A stretch of DNA of 64,000 nt from Comamonadaceae bacterium (GTDB taxonomy: Bacteria > Pseudomonadota > Gammaproteobacteria > Burkholderiales > Burkholderiaceae_C), in contig JAIYCB010000019.1 in the NCBI GenBank assembly GCA_027488215.1, positions 1 to 64,000 on the forward strand. Reading direction: 5' to 3'. Both the position numbers and the translations under genes were made by a program. Shown here piece by piece: positions 8,580 through 18,098 of the stretch (position 1 is the stretch's first letter; each line of letters begins with the position of its first letter). Under the pieces are notes generated by a model. It saw nothing but the letters and a program-made list of their open reading frames with translations. It was not told the DNA's origin and made no database searches.

Positions 8580-9283
8580 GCGCTGCCCGAAGGCGAAGTC
8601 AGCATGTAGCCCATGCCACGAAAGGTGGTGATCACCACTTCAGGCACGCGCCCTTGCGAGGCAGCCGCCGATTCGAGCTTCTTGCGCAGGCGATAAATCA
8701 ACACCTCCACAGCATCCAGCCCGGTGGACTCTTCGGCAAACACCTCGGTGTGCAGTTGTTCTTTGCTCACAGTGCGTTGGGGTGAAGACAGCAACACACG
8801 CAGCGCGGCGGCCTCGCGTTGGGTCAGCGCCAATACCTGGCCATGCAGTTGCGCTGTGCCGTTTTCCGGCTGCATCTCCAGGGCCCCCCAACGCAGCGCG
8901 GTGGTTTTAGCGCGGCCATGGCGGCGCAGCAAGACCTGCAAGCGGGCTTCGAGTTCACTCAAATCAAAGGGTTTGGGCAGGTAATCGTCAGCGCCCATGT
9001 TCAGGCCCAGCACCCGGTCAGGCACGCTCGCGCGGGCCGTCAAAATCAGCACTGGCACCGTATCGCCGCCTGCACGCAAGGCCTGCAACACGCTCAACCC
9101 ATCTTGTCCTGGCAGCTGCAAATCAAGCAATACCGCATCGAAGCCATGCCCTGGCTGAAGGCAACGCTCAGCCGCATGACCATCCGTGGCAAATTCCACC
9201 GTCATGCCCCCCTGGCGCAAAGCCGTGCCCAGCCACAAGGCAATGTCGGGCGTGTCTTCCACCAACAAAATTCGGGCTGCCAT
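8576..9283 (-). CDS. tctD: OmpR/PhoB-family response regulator, TctD-like
   Basis: The predicted 235-residue regulator has a receiver domain with the acidic pocket (VEDTPD near the N-terminus) and phosphoacceptor Asp54 (VLLDLQLPG). A C-terminal winged helix follows (LTQREAAALRVLL through VITTFRGMGYML). I chose the ATG at 9283 because it begins the receiver strand MAARILLVED; the frame is open further upstream but that part has no domain. It is the first gene of the tctDE operon and is divergent from tctC. It most likely activates tctCBA when its partner kinase detects substrate. Repeats at 9314-9338 may be its binding site. Confidence 0.92.
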   Translation of the reverse strand: MAARILLVEDTPDIALWLGTALRQGGMTVEFATDGHAAERCLQPGHGFDAVLLDLQLPGQDGLSVLQALRAGGDTVPVLILTARASVPDRVLGLNMGADDYLPKPFDLSELEARLQVLLRRHGRAKTTALRWGALEMQPENGTAQLHGQVLALTQREAAALRVLLSSPQRTVSKEQLHTEVFAEESTGLDAVEVLIYRLRKKLESAAASQGRVPEVVITTFRGMGYMLTSPSGSA

Positions 9284-9313
9284 AAAACGCTTGAGGGTAT
9301 TTACTGAAAGGAT

Positions 9314-9338
9314 TTGACAGGTGATTGACAGCTTGACG
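9314..9338. promoter_or_regulatory. Direct repeats in tctD/tctC gap, candidate response-regulator site
   Basis: TTGACAG occurs at 9314-9320 and again at 9325-9331, 11 bp apart. A third partial copy, TTGACG, is at 9333-9338. OmpR-type regulators commonly bind direct repeats with one-helical-turn spacing. The assignment to TctD is inferred from position. Confidence 0.4.
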
Positions 9339-9419
9339 CTGGGATCAGCACCAAAATCTTGATGTCTGCCCATGGCATGTGCCTGGCAGTGGTTTTTGAT
9401 TTTCACACAGGAGACCTGC

Positions 9420-10394
9420 ATGTCCATTTCCAAACGCGACTTTCTGGCCCTCGGCGCTGCCGCTGGTGCTTCCGTGGCCCTGCCCGCTTGGGCGCAGGCC
9501 AAACCCCTGTTTGACACCATCAACATGTTTGTGCCCGCAGCCCCCGGTGGCGGCTGGGACGGCACGGCACGTGCCATCGAACGCGCAGCCAAAGCCGCTG
9601 GCCTGGTGGGCAATATGCAGTTTGAAAACGTCGGTGGCGCCGGCGGCATGGTGGGCTTGCCCCGCTTCGTGAACCAGCGCAAAGGTCAGGGCAACAGCCT
9701 GATGGTGGGCGGCTCGGTCATGATCGGCGCAGGCATCGCCAACAAGAGCCCCGTGACCATCAAAAACGTCACCCCCATTGCACGCCTGACCGAAGAGGCC
9801 GGCGTCATCGTGGTGCCTTCGGCAGGCAAGATCAAAACCTGGAAAGAGCTCGAAGCAGCGATCAAAGCCAACCCGAAAGCCGTCTCTGTGGCAGGCGGCA
9901 GTGCAGGCGGCACGGATCACCTGATCTTGGGCATGCTGATCAAGGCCTTGGGCAAAAACCCACGCGAAGCCGCTTATGTGGCGTTTGCTGGCGGCGGCCC
10001 CGCCAACGCAGCCATTTTGGGCAATCAGGTGGTGGCTGGCATTTCCGGCTACTCCGAGTTTGAAGAACAAATCAAGGCCGGCAAGATGATCCCTCTGGCC
10101 GTTTCGGGCAAGAGCCGTATTCCCGGCGTCAACGTCCCGACCCTGTCCGAATTGGGCATCAACGTGACCGAGTCGAACTGGCGTGGCGTATTTGCTGCCC
10201 CCGGCATCAGCGATGCGCAGCGCAATGGCTTGATCGACTTGATGACCCGCCTGACCCAATCGGCTGGCTGGAAGCAAGAACTCGAAACGCGCAAATGGAC
10301 CAATGCTTTCATGACCGAGCGCCCCTTTGAGCGCGATCTGGCCAAAGACATCGCCGACAAGGAAGTGCTGATGAAAGAGCTGGGTCTGGCATGA
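9420..10394 (+). CDS. tctC: Tripartite tricarboxylate transporter substrate-binding protein TctC
   Basis: This 324-residue periplasmic receptor captures a tricarboxylate and hands it to the TctAB membrane pair. It has a signal peptide ending near residue 26 (PAWAQA) with a KRDFLALGAAAG segment resembling a weak Tat motif. Typical Bug/TctC signatures follow: VPAAPGGGWDGTAR near the start of the mature protein and GSAGGTDHL in the middle. An AGGAGA ribosome site lies 5 bp before the ATG at 9420, which supports this start. The stop overlaps the start of tctB by 4 bp. Divergence from tctDE gives the classical regulatory layout. Confidence 0.95.
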   Translation: MSISKRDFLALGAAAGASVALPAWAQAKPLFDTINMFVPAAPGGGWDGTARAIERAAKAAGLVGNMQFENVGGAGGMVGLPRFVNQRKGQGNSLMVGGSVMIGAGIANKSPVTIKNVTPIARLTEEAGVIVVPSAGKIKTWKELEAAIKANPKAVSVAGGSAGGTDHLILGMLIKALGKNPREAAYVAFAGGGPANAAILGNQVVAGISGYSEFEEQIKAGKMIPLAVSGKSRIPGVNVPTLSELGINVTESNWRGVFAAPGISDAQRNGLIDLMTRLTQSAGWKQELETRKWTNAFMTERPFERDLAKDIADKEVLMKELGLA

Positions 10395-10855
10395 CGCCAG
10401 TGCGCCTGGCTTTTTTGCTGATCGCCGTGTGCGGCGTGGCCGCCTGGCAGCTCACGGTCATTCCTCCATCGTTGATGCAGATGACCGTGGGCCCGGTGCT
10501 GGCCCCGGCCGCCATCGTGGCGGCCCTCACGTTGGTGGCCCTGCTCTACGGCTGGAGCGCTTGGCGCGGCCGCCAGGTGGACATGAGCCAAGACGAGGGC
10601 CAAGAAGCCCTGCCCGGATCAACCATCCGGATGTTCAGCTTGCTCGGCGGCGGCGTGGTCTTCATCGTGCTCGTGATTCCCCTGGGCTTTGTTTTACCGG
10701 GGACACTCTGCGGCATGTGCATTGCCCGCGCTTTTGACGCTCCCTTCAATGGCAAGTCGCTGCTCATCTGCGGCCTGATTGCTGGCGTTTTCTGGTTTGT
10801 GTTTGCCCGTTTGTTGGGCGTGGGTCTGGGCCCGGCTTTGCCCTGGTTGTTTTGA
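10391..10855 (+). CDS. tctB: Tripartite tricarboxylate transporter small membrane subunit TctB
   Basis: This 154-residue protein has four predicted membrane helices, roughly at residues 5-25, 32-55, 80-105 and 115-150. They include the stretch LLGGGVVFIVLVIPLGFVLPG, which is typical of TctB. TctB is the poorly conserved small integral subunit that pairs with TctA. The start overlaps the tctC stop (ATGA), and tctA begins 15 bp after its stop, so the three genes form one operon. Confidence 0.9.
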   Translation: MTPVRLAFLLIAVCGVAAWQLTVIPPSLMQMTVGPVLAPAAIVAALTLVALLYGWSAWRGRQVDMSQDEGQEALPGSTIRMFSLLGGGVVFIVLVIPLGFVLPGTLCGMCIARAFDAPFNGKSLLICGLIAGVFWFVFARLLGVGLGPALPWLF

Positions 10856-10870
10856 TCTTTCGGATACCCC

Positions 10871-12355
10871 ATGGAAGCTTTTGACGCCCTGATGGGGGGC
10901 TTTGCCATTGCCCTTCAACCCACCACCTTGATGTGGGGTTTTGTGGGCTGTTTCATCGGCACGCTGGTGGGCGTGTTGCCTGGCATTGGTCCAGCGCTCA
11001 CCATCGCTTTGCTGCTGCCCCTGACCTACCATGTGCCCGCCACCAGCATGTTCGTCATGTTCGCAGGCATCTATTACGGTGCGGCCTATGGCGGCTCGAC
11101 CACCTCCATCTTGCTCAACACTCCGGGCGAATCGGCGGCCGTGGTCACCGCACTGGAGGGCAACAAAATGGCCCGACGCGGCCGCGCTGGCCAAGCCTTG
11201 GCGACAGCGGCCATCGGCAGTTTTGTGGCGGGCACCATCGGCACCCTGGCGCTGACTTTTTTTGCGCCCATGGTGGTCGATGCCGCATTGGCCTTTGGTC
11301 CTGCCGAATACTTCAGCCTCATGGTGCTGTCGTTGGTGGCCGTGTCAGCGGTGCTGGGCAACTCCATGCTGCGCGGACTGGTGGCGCTGGGCTTAGGCTT
11401 GTTGTTGGGCATGGTGGGCATTGACCTGCAAACAGGTCAACCCCGCTTCACCTTTGGTCGCCCCGAATTGCTCGATGGCATCGAGGTCACCGTGGCTGCG
11501 GTGGGCCTGTTTGCCGTGGGCGAAGCGCTTTACCTCGCCTGGCAAGGGCGTGAATCCAAAGGCGGCGAAGTGATGAAACTTTCGGGCAGCCTCTGGATGA
11601 GCAAAAAAGACTGGGGGCGCTCCTGGAAGGCTTGGTTCAGGGGCGCGTTCTATGGTTTTCCGATCGGCGCCATGCCCGCAGGCGGGGCCGAGTTGCCCAC
11701 CTTGCTGTCTTATTACACCGAGAAAAAACTCTCCAAACACCCCGAAGAATTTGGCCATGGCGCGATCGAAGGCGTGGCAGGCCCCGAAGCCGCCAACAAC
11801 GCAGCCGCTGCGGGTGTACTGATGCCGCTGCTGACCCTGGGGATTCCCACCTCGGCCACCGCGGCCATCATGCTCTCGGCCTTTGAAGGCTACGGCATCC
11901 AGACGGGCCCGCAGCTGTTCAGCCAGCAAGGCGGCCTGGTGTGGACGCTGATCGCCAGCCTCTACATCGGCAATGTGATCTTGCTGGTGCTCAACCTGCC
12001 GCTGGTCAGCCTCTGGGTCAAACTGCTCAAGATCCCACCGCCCTGGTTGTACGCGGGCATCATCGTCATCTCGACTGCGGGCGTTTACGGCGCAGGCAAC
12101 TCGGTCTTCAACGTGGGTTTGCTGTTTGTCTTTGGTCTGCTGGGCTACCTGATGCGGCGCTTTGACTTCCCGGCCGCGCCCCTGATCGTGGGCCTGATCC
12201 TGGCCCCCATGGCCGAACAATCCATGCGCCAGGCCCTGACCATCAGCCAAGGCGAATGGTCCACCTTCTTCACCCGACCCCTGTCGGGCAGTTTGATGGC
12301 AATTTCGGTTTTGCTTCTGGTGGCTCCGGCACTTTGGAAACACTTTCGACGCTAA
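10871..12355 (+). CDS. tctA: Tripartite tricarboxylate transporter large membrane subunit TctA
   Basis: The 494-residue protein is the transport channel of the TTT system, with about twelve hydrophobic segments. The TctA signatures are clear: the Gly-rich region [19 protein letters not shown], then [17 protein letters not shown], and a repeat of that pattern in the second half ([15 protein letters not shown] and [14 protein letters not shown]). Length is normal for the family. It is the third gene of tctCBA. The 90 bp between it and the next receptor gene hold T-rich runs but no convincing strong terminator. Confidence 0.95.
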   Translation: MEAFDALMGGFAIALQPTTLMWGFVGCFIGTLVGVLPGIGPALTIALLLPLTYHVPATSMFVMFAGIYYGAAYGGSTTSILLNTPGESAAVVTALEGNKMARRGRAGQALATAAIGSFVAGTIGTLALTFFAPMVVDAALAFGPAEYFSLMVLSLVAVSAVLGNSMLRGLVALGLGLLLGMVGIDLQTGQPRFTFGRPELLDGIEVTVAAVGLFAVGEALYLAWQGRESKGGEVMKLSGSLWMSKKDWGRSWKAWFRGAFYGFPIGAMPAGGAELPTLLSYYTEKKLSKHPEEFGHGAIEGVAGPEAANNAAAAGVLMPLLTLGIPTSATAAIMLSAFEGYGIQTGPQLFSQQGGLVWTLIASLYIGNVILLVLNLPLVSLWVKLLKIPPPWLYAGIIVISTAGVYGAGNSVFNVGLLFVFGLLGYLMRRFDFPAAPLIVGLILAPMAEQSMRQALTISQGEWSTFFTRPLSGSLMAISVLLLVAPALWKHFRR

Positions 12356-12445
12356 ACCCAAACCTGATAGGTATTACCCCTCTTTTGAGTCACCGTTTTT
12401 TTTGGTGTGATCGAGGATCGTTTTTTTCAACCCAAGACCTGAGAC

Positions 12446-13447
12446 ATGAACCACAACGACAATTCGTCCATTCAAAGACGTGACTACCTCAAATGGATGG
12501 GTGCAGCCGGTTTGGCTGCGACCGGTGTGTCGGGCCATGCCCAATCCGCGTGGCCCAACAAGCCCATCCGCTGGATCATCCCCTTCGCACCCGGTGGCAC
12601 CTCCAGCATCGTGGCACGCAGCATTGCAGCCCAACTGACCAAGCAAATGGGGGTATCTTTTGTCATTGACAACAAAGGGGGCGGGGGCGGTGTACCTGCC
12701 ATGCAAGAGTTGCAACGGGCCCCTGCGGATGGTTACACCATCATCATGAGCCACATTGGCCTGATGGCGGTGAACCCCCTGATCTACCCCGACAGCGGCT
12801 ATGACGTGAACAAAGACTTTGTGCCCGTCACTTTGCTGTCCCGTGTGCCCAGCCTGTTTGTGGTGCACAAAGACGTGCCCGCCACCGACATGAAGTCCTT
12901 GATCGCTTATGTGCGCTCTCGCCCAGGCCAGCTCAACTACGCCTCTGCCGGCAATGCCAGCGCAGGCCACCTGGCCATGGAAGCCCTGAAACTTGCCACC
13001 GGCATGTTCATCACGCACATCCCCTACCGCGGCACAGGCCCCGCCCTGAACGACGTGTTGGCTGGTCGCATTCAATTGATGTCCGCAGGCACACCGGCCC
13101 TCTTGCCTCACATCAAGAGCGGCGTCCTGCGCTGCATCGCCACCGGCACCACCGAGCGCATTGCGGTGCTGCCCGACGTCCCCACCGTCGCAGAGCTCGG
13201 CTACAAAGACTTTGAAACCGTGCAGTGGTACGGCATCCATGCCCGCGCAGGCACGCCACCCGAGATCATCAACAAGTTACAGCAAGAATGCGCCAAAGCG
13301 GTGAGATCGCCTGAAGTCGTGGCACAAAACGCATCAGAAAGCGCGATCGCCGGAGGGGGCACACCTGCCGAATACGGTGCGTATGTCGCACGCGAACAAG
13401 CACGCTGGAAAGAAGTGGTCATCAAGGCGCAGATCCGACCCGGTTGA
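12446..13447 (+). CDS. Bug-family tripartite tricarboxylate receptor with Tat signal
   Basis: This 333-residue periplasmic binding protein belongs to the large Bug/TctC family of Burkholderiales. It begins with a twin-arginine signal (RRDYLKWMGAAGLAATG) and cleavage is likely around residue 33. The mature part carries IIPFAPGGTSSIVAR, the characteristic VIDNKGGGGG turn and ASAGNASAGHLAMEAL. The ligand cannot be read from sequence; aromatic acids, dicarboxylates and other small acids are all known in the family. It follows tctCBA on the same strand and might use TctAB as an alternative receptor. A terminator follows at 13487-13517. Confidence 0.92.
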   Translation: MNHNDNSSIQRRDYLKWMGAAGLAATGVSGHAQSAWPNKPIRWIIPFAPGGTSSIVARSIAAQLTKQMGVSFVIDNKGGGGGVPAMQELQRAPADGYTIIMSHIGLMAVNPLIYPDSGYDVNKDFVPVTLLSRVPSLFVVHKDVPATDMKSLIAYVRSRPGQLNYASAGNASAGHLAMEALKLATGMFITHIPYRGTGPALNDVLAGRIQLMSAGTPALLPHIKSGVLRCIATGTTERIAVLPDVPTVAELGYKDFETVQWYGIHARAGTPPEIINKLQQECAKAVRSPEVVAQNASESAIAGGGTPAEYGAYVAREQARWKEVVIKAQIRPG

Positions 13448-13486
13448 AACCTGCTCTGTTTGGTCAACAACCACTGCCAAAAACCC

Positions 13487-13517
13487 AACCCCTGCAGGGC
13501 AACTTGCAGGGGTTTTT
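13487..13517. terminator. Rho-independent terminator after Bug receptor
   Basis: A 10-bp stem, AACCCCTGCA (13487-13496) with TGCAGGGGTT (13505-13514), ends in a T-run. It lies 40 bp after the receptor stop and before the convergent ABC operon. Confidence 0.85.
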
Positions 13518-13593
13518 CGTTGGGGCTTACCTACAGCTCAGTGTTTAGACGTTCTGAGTCAACTCAGAGGTATCTTTGATTGAAGCAAATGCT

Positions 13594-14589
13594 TTACACC
13601 ACCGCGTGACAAGCGATCTTGATGCCTTTGAAGTCGCGCAGCGGCGGACGCTCGGTTTTGCAGATATCGGTGGCTTGCGGGCAGCGGGGGTGAAAGGTGC
13701 AGCCGCTGGGGGGGTTGAGCGGATTGGGCACTTCGCCTTGCACCGGGGTGCGGGCACGGCCGGTATCGTGCATTTTCGGAATCGCGTCCAGCAGCATCTT
13801 GGTATAGGGGTGCTGGGGGTTGCCAAACAAGGTGTGCTTGTCAGCCAGCTCCACCAGTCGGCCCAAATACATCACGCCCACTTGGTCGCTCACATGGCGC
13901 ACCACAGCCAGGTTGTGGCTGATGAACAAATACGTCAGACCCCGCTCGCGCTGCAAGTCTTTCATGATGTTGAGCACCTGTGCCTGCACGCTCACATCGA
14001 GCGCCGAGGTTGGCTCGTCGCACACCAAAAACTCAGGCGCCGTGGCAAGGGCTCGGGCGATCGAGATGCGCTGGCGTTGCCCGCCCGAGAACTGGTGCGG
14101 GTACTTGACCATGTCGAGCGGGGACAAGCCCACCGACTTGAGCAACTCGGCCACGCGGGCTTTGAGCTCTTCAGCGTCGCTGATCAGGCCGTGCTCTTTG
14201 AGCGGCTCGCCAATGATGTTGTCCACCGTCCAGCGCGGGTTCAGGCTGGCATAAGGGTCCTGAAAAATCATCTGAATGCGCTGGCGCATGGCCTTGGCAT
14301 TGGACGATTTGAACGCCGCGTGTGCGTCTTGTCCGTCAAAGGTCAGACCGCCGCGTGTGGGCTCGTACAAGCCCACCAGCAAGCGGGCCACGGTGCTTTT
14401 GCCGCAGCCAGACTCGCCCACCAGGGCCAGGGTTTTGCCGCGTTCAATTTCAAAACTCACGCCGTCCACAGCGTTCAGCATCTGGCGCGGTTTGCGTTCA
14501 ATGACGCGGTTGAGCCAAGGGGCCGACACGTCAAAGGTCTTGGCAAGGTCGTGTGCCACGACCAGCGGTTGCGTCTTGTGCTCGCTCAT
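13594..14589 (-). CDS. Peptide ABC transporter ATP-binding protein (DppF/OppF-type)
   Basis: This is one of two cytosolic ATPases of a dipeptide/oligopeptide importer (331 residues). Walker A is GESGCGKST, the signature is [15 protein letters not shown], and Walker B is [12 protein letters not shown]. The C-terminal oligopeptide-transporter extension includes the cysteine-bearing [15 protein letters not shown] motif, which binds an iron-sulfur cluster in related proteins. I chose the ATG at 14589 (MSEHKTQPL), which overlaps the stop of the upstream ATPase by 4 bp. It is the last gene of a seven-gene minus-strand operon. Confidence 0.94.
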   Translation of the reverse strand: MSEHKTQPLVVAHDLAKTFDVSAPWLNRVIERKPRQMLNAVDGVSFEIERGKTLALVGESGCGKSTVARLLVGLYEPTRGGLTFDGQDAHAAFKSSNAKAMRQRIQMIFQDPYASLNPRWTVDNIIGEPLKEHGLISDAEELKARVAELLKSVGLSPLDMVKYPHQFSGGQRQRISIARALATAPEFLVCDEPTSALDVSVQAQVLNIMKDLQRERGLTYLFISHNLAVVRHVSDQVGVMYLGRLVELADKHTLFGNPQHPYTKMLLDAIPKMHDTGRARTPVQGEVPNPLNPPSGCTFHPRCPQATDICKTERPPLRDFKGIKIACHAVV

Positions 14590-15554
14590 GCGGCGCTCCC
14601 ATCGTGCAGCCAACATGCGGCCAAGTTGGCACCCGCCTGGACCAGGTCCGGGCGGTCTTGGAGGCAACGGTCAAAGGCTTTGGGGCAGCGCGGGTTAAAG
14701 GCGCAGCCTTGCGGGATGGCATTCAGGCGCGGCATGGCACCGTCAATCTGGTTCAGGCGTTCGCGGTCACTGTCCATGTCAGGGATCGAGGCCATCAGGC
14801 CTGCAGTGTAAGGATGAGCGGGGTGGTTGATGACCTGGTGCACAGGGCCAATCTCAGCCACGCGCCCGGCGTACAGCACGGCCACACGGTCACAGGTCTC
14901 GGCGATCACGCCCATGTCGTGCGTGATCAGCATGACAGCGGCGCCCCGGTCTTTGCAGACCTTTTTGAGCAAGCTGATGATCTGGGCTTGGATTGACACA
15001 TCGAGCGCGGTGGTCGGCTCGTCGGCGACGATCAGTTGCGGCTCGGCCGCCAGGGCCAGCGCAATCACCACGCGTTGGCGCATGCCGCCCGAGAACTGGT
15101 GGGGGTAATGGTCGATGCGCTCTTCGGCGGCAGAGATACCCGTGTCCTTGAGCAACTGGATGGCGCGCTGGCGGGCCTCCTGGGGCGTCACGGGAAGATG
15201 GGCCAAGATGGTCTCGGTCAGTTGCTTGCCAATCGAGTACAGCGGGTTGAGCGAGGTCAGTGGATCCTGAAAAATCGCCCCAATCTTGCGACCCCGAATG
15301 TGGCGCATCTGATCGGCATCCAGGTGGTCGATGCGCTGGCCTTCGAGCAAAATTTGGCCACTGGCCACGCGACCTGGGGGCTCGAGCAAACCAATGATGG
15401 CGGCCCCTGTGAGCGACTTGCCCGCACCTGATTCGCCCACCACACCCAAAATTTCGCCGGGGGCGATGTCGAAGGAAATATCGTCGAGGGCACGCAAAGT
15501 GCCGTGGCGGCTGGGGAATTCCACCACCAGGTTTTTGACTTGTAAAAGACTCAT
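14586..15554 (-). CDS. Peptide ABC transporter ATP-binding protein (DppD/OppD-type)
   Basis: This is the second ATPase of the importer (322 residues). It has Walker A GESGAGKS, the signature [15 protein letters not shown] and Walker [13 protein letters not shown]. The extension [14 protein letters not shown] provides the conserved cysteines of the OppD/F family. Both its start and its stop overlap the neighbouring operon genes by 4 bp, so translation is coupled with the permease upstream and the partner ATPase downstream. Confidence 0.94.
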   Translation of the reverse strand: MSLLQVKNLVVEFPSRHGTLRALDDISFDIAPGEILGVVGESGAGKSLTGAAIIGLLEPPGRVASGQILLEGQRIDHLDADQMRHIRGRKIGAIFQDPLTSLNPLYSIGKQLTETILAHLPVTPQEARQRAIQLLKDTGISAAEERIDHYPHQFSGGMRQRVVIALALAAEPQLIVADEPTTALDVSIQAQIISLLKKVCKDRGAAVMLITHDMGVIAETCDRVAVLYAGRVAEIGPVHQVINHPAHPYTAGLMASIPDMDSDRERLNQIDGAMPRLNAIPQGCAFNPRCPKAFDRCLQDRPDLVQAGANLAACWLHDGSAA

Positions 15555-16462
15555 CGCAATCTCGGATTCAGCGCATCGCGCAACCAGTCACCCAGCAGGT
15601 TGACCGACAAGGCGATCAGCACCAGCATCAGGCCCGGGAAAATCGTGATCCACCACTCGCCCGAGAACAAATAATCGTTGCCCACGCGAATGAGTGTGCC
15701 CAGCGAAGGCGATGTGGGCGGTGCGCCCACGCCCAGGAACGACAACGTGGCCTCGGTGATGATGGCCGTGGCCACCTGGATGGTGGCGAGCACCATGACA
15801 GGGCCCATCACATTGGGCAGCACATGCTTGACCATGATGCGCAGCGGGGCCACGCCTGTCACTCGTGCGGCCTGCACATATTCCTTGTTGCGTTCCACCA
15901 AAGTGGTGCCGCGCACCGTTCGGGCGTACTGCACCCAGCCGGTGAGCGAGATGGAGATGATCAACACACCAAAAGCCAGCGATTCGTGTGCATTGGGGAA
16001 CAGGGCACGCCCGACACCCGCAATCAACAACGCCACCAAAATGGCGGGAAAGGACAGCATCACATCGCACAGGCGCATGAGCAGGGCATCGATCCAGCCC
16101 CCCCGAAAACCAGCCAACAAGCCCAGGCCCACGCCCACCACCACCGACAACATGACCGAGGCCAGACCGACCACCAAGGAAATGCGGGAGCCATAGATGA
16201 TGGCCGAGAGGATGTCGCGTCCCTGATCGTCGGTGCCCAGCAAGAACTTGGTGCTGCCGCCCTCCATCCAGACGGGGGGCAAGCGCGCATCGCTCAGCTC
16301 CAGCGAGGCCAGATCAAAGGGGTTGGTGGGAGCCACCCAACCGGCAAACACCGCTGAGAACAGGCACACAAAGGCGATGGCCGCCGCCACCATGGCGGTG
16401 GGCGACTGGCGAAAGCTGTAGCCCACATCGCTGTGGAGCCAACGGGTCAAGGCATTGCTCAT
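15551..16462 (-). CDS. Peptide ABC transporter permease (DppC-type)
   Basis: The predicted 303-residue inner membrane permease has an N-terminal OppC_N segment and about six membrane helices. The ABC coupling region reads YARTVRGTTLVERNKEYVQAARVTG, slightly longer than the core EAA loop, and the periplasmic FLLGTDDQGRDILS motif is typical of DppC. ATG at 16462 is 3 bp after the stop of the upstream binding protein. A GTG at 16468 would instead overlap that stop by 4 bp. Its partner permease lies upstream beyond two other genes, which is an unusual separation. Confidence 0.92.
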   Translation of the reverse strand: MSNALTRWLHSDVGYSFRQSPTAMVAAAIAFVCLFSAVFAGWVAPTNPFDLASLELSDARLPPVWMEGGSTKFLLGTDDQGRDILSAIIYGSRISLVVGLASVMLSVVVGVGLGLLAGFRGGWIDALLMRLCDVMLSFPAILVALLIAGVGRALFPNAHESLAFGVLIISISLTGWVQYARTVRGTTLVERNKEYVQAARVTGVAPLRIMVKHVLPNVMGPVMVLATIQVATAIITEATLSFLGVGAPPTSPSLGTLIRVGNDYLFSGEWWITIFPGLMLVLIALSVNLLGDWLRDALNPRLR

Positions 16463-16464
16463 GG

Positions 16465-18048
16465 TCACTTCACGGTAATGGACTTGAACGGCATGTAGTT
16501 GTCACCACGCTGGGTCAATGTGACCTTTTTGTTGATGCCCCAGGCCAGGGCCTGCTGGTGCAAAGGCAAGTGGCCAATGTCGGCGCTGTGCAGTTCAAAG
16601 GACTCGCGGATCATGGCATTGCGCTTGGCCTGGTCGGTCTCGCTTTGCACCTTGATCATCAACTCATCGACCTTGGGGTTGCAGTAAGAGCCCAGGTTGA
16701 ACTGACCGGCGCCCTTGTCGTCGACGCAACGCATCAAGGCGTTCAGAGCGTTGTGGGCGTCATAGGTACTGGGGGTCCAGCCCAGCAAATAGAAGCTGGT
16801 GTCGCGGCGCAAAATTTTGGGGAAGTAGGTGCCCTTGGTCTCGGCCTTCAGGTTGACCTTGATGTTCACACGCGCCAGGTTAGCGGCCACGGCTTCGCAG
16901 ATCTGGCCGTCGTTCACATAGCGGTCGTTCGGACAGTTCATGTCGATGGTGAAGCCTGAGGGGTAACCCGCTTCGGCCAGCAGCTTTTTGGAGGCTTCAG
17001 GGTCAAAGGGCAGGCGCTTGTTCAGATCGGGGTTGAAACCATTGATGCCGGGGCCGACCATCAAGGCGGTCGGGTTGGAGGCACCACGCATCACAGTGCG
17101 CTTGATGCCCTCAATGTCGATGGCTTGGTAGAAGGCTTGGCGCACGCGCTTGTCCTTGAAGGGGTTCTTGCCCTTCACGCTGGAGTACAGCAGCTCGTCA
17201 CGCTTTTGGTCCATGCCCAAAAATATGGTGCGCAGTTCTGGGGCCACCAAGGCGCGGGTGTTGGCACCGGCGTTGATGCGGGGCACGTCTTGCACCGGCA
17301 CGGGCTCCATGATATCGATCTCACCAGACAACAAAGCCGCCACGCGGGTCGGATCGTTGGAGATCACGGAGAAGATGACTTCGTCCACGTTGCCTTCGAT
17401 CTTGCCCCAGTAATTGCCGTTGCGAACAAAGGTGGTTCGCACGTTGGGTTGACGCTCACGCAGACGGTAAGGGCCAGTGCCGTTGGCGCGGAAGGATGCA
17501 GCGTTTTCAATGCCCTTGCGGCGGTCCACTGGACGGGTGGCCTGGTTGTCCTCGCACCACTTCTTGCTCATGATCAACACGGTGGACAAGACATTGGGCA
17601 GGATGGGAAATGGGGATTTGGTCTCGATTTCGATGGTGTGGCTGTTGATCTTGCGCACTTCTTTGATGTCGTTGGTGTTGCTGCGCATGTCCGAACCTTC
17701 GCCCGCAGCGCGGTTGAGCGAGAACACCACATCGTCCGCCGTGAACGGCGTGTCGTCATGGAATCGCACGTTCTTGCGCAGTTCAAAACGCCACACCGTG
17801 GGCGATGTCTGCTTCCACGAAGTGGCCAGACCGGGTTCAAACTTCAGGTCCTTGCTCACGCCTACCAGCGACTCGTACACGTTGCTGGTCACGCTCAATT
17901 GCAATGACTCATTGAGTGAATGCGGGTCCATCGACAGGGCATCGCCCTGGTTGGCAATGCGCACGGTGGCGGCGTTGGCCACGCCCAAGGACATGGCCGA
18001 CACCAGGGCTGCGGCCATCAAGGAACGGGAGAGTTGGGAAGTGCGCAT
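16465..18048 (-). CDS. Family 5 extracellular solute-binding protein (DppA-like), second of two
   Basis: The predicted 527-residue periplasmic peptide-binding protein has a signal peptide (MRTSQLSRSLMAAALVSAMS, cleavage near ANAA). It has the family 5 features DPHSLNE at the start of the mature chain and TADDVVFSLNRA. An AGGAGT ribosome site supports the ATG at 18048. It is a paralogue of the binding protein at 20323-21930 in the same operon, with parallel segments throughout. Two receptors feeding one permease pair would widen the range of peptides or modified amino acids taken up. Confidence 0.93.
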   Translation of the reverse strand: MRTSQLSRSLMAAALVSAMSLGVANAATVRIANQGDALSMDPHSLNESLQLSVTSNVYESLVGVSKDLKFEPGLATSWKQTSPTVWRFELRKNVRFHDDTPFTADDVVFSLNRAAGEGSDMRSNTNDIKEVRKINSHTIEIETKSPFPILPNVLSTVLIMSKKWCEDNQATRPVDRRKGIENAASFRANGTGPYRLRERQPNVRTTFVRNGNYWGKIEGNVDEVIFSVISNDPTRVAALLSGEIDIMEPVPVQDVPRINAGANTRALVAPELRTIFLGMDQKRDELLYSSVKGKNPFKDKRVRQAFYQAIDIEGIKRTVMRGASNPTALMVGPGINGFNPDLNKRLPFDPEASKKLLAEAGYPSGFTIDMNCPNDRYVNDGQICEAVAANLARVNIKVNLKAETKGTYFPKILRRDTSFYLLGWTPSTYDAHNALNALMRCVDDKGAGQFNLGSYCNPKVDELMIKVQSETDQAKRNAMIRESFELHSADIGHLPLHQQALAWGINKKVTLTQRGDNYMPFKSITVK

Positions 18049-18098
18049 GAAAGACTCCTGAGGGTCAGAGTGAGAGGTATTGGAAAGGTATTGAAGTG

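Noticed and set aside
11393-12361. Long minus-strand open frame antisense to tctA
   Set aside because: Low-complexity, His/Gln/Arg-rich translation without domains; the opposite frame is a clear TctA. It is a shadow caused by high GC.
12356-12445. Terminator after tctA
   Set aside because: There are T-runs and a small GATC/GATC palindrome, but no stem strong enough to call.
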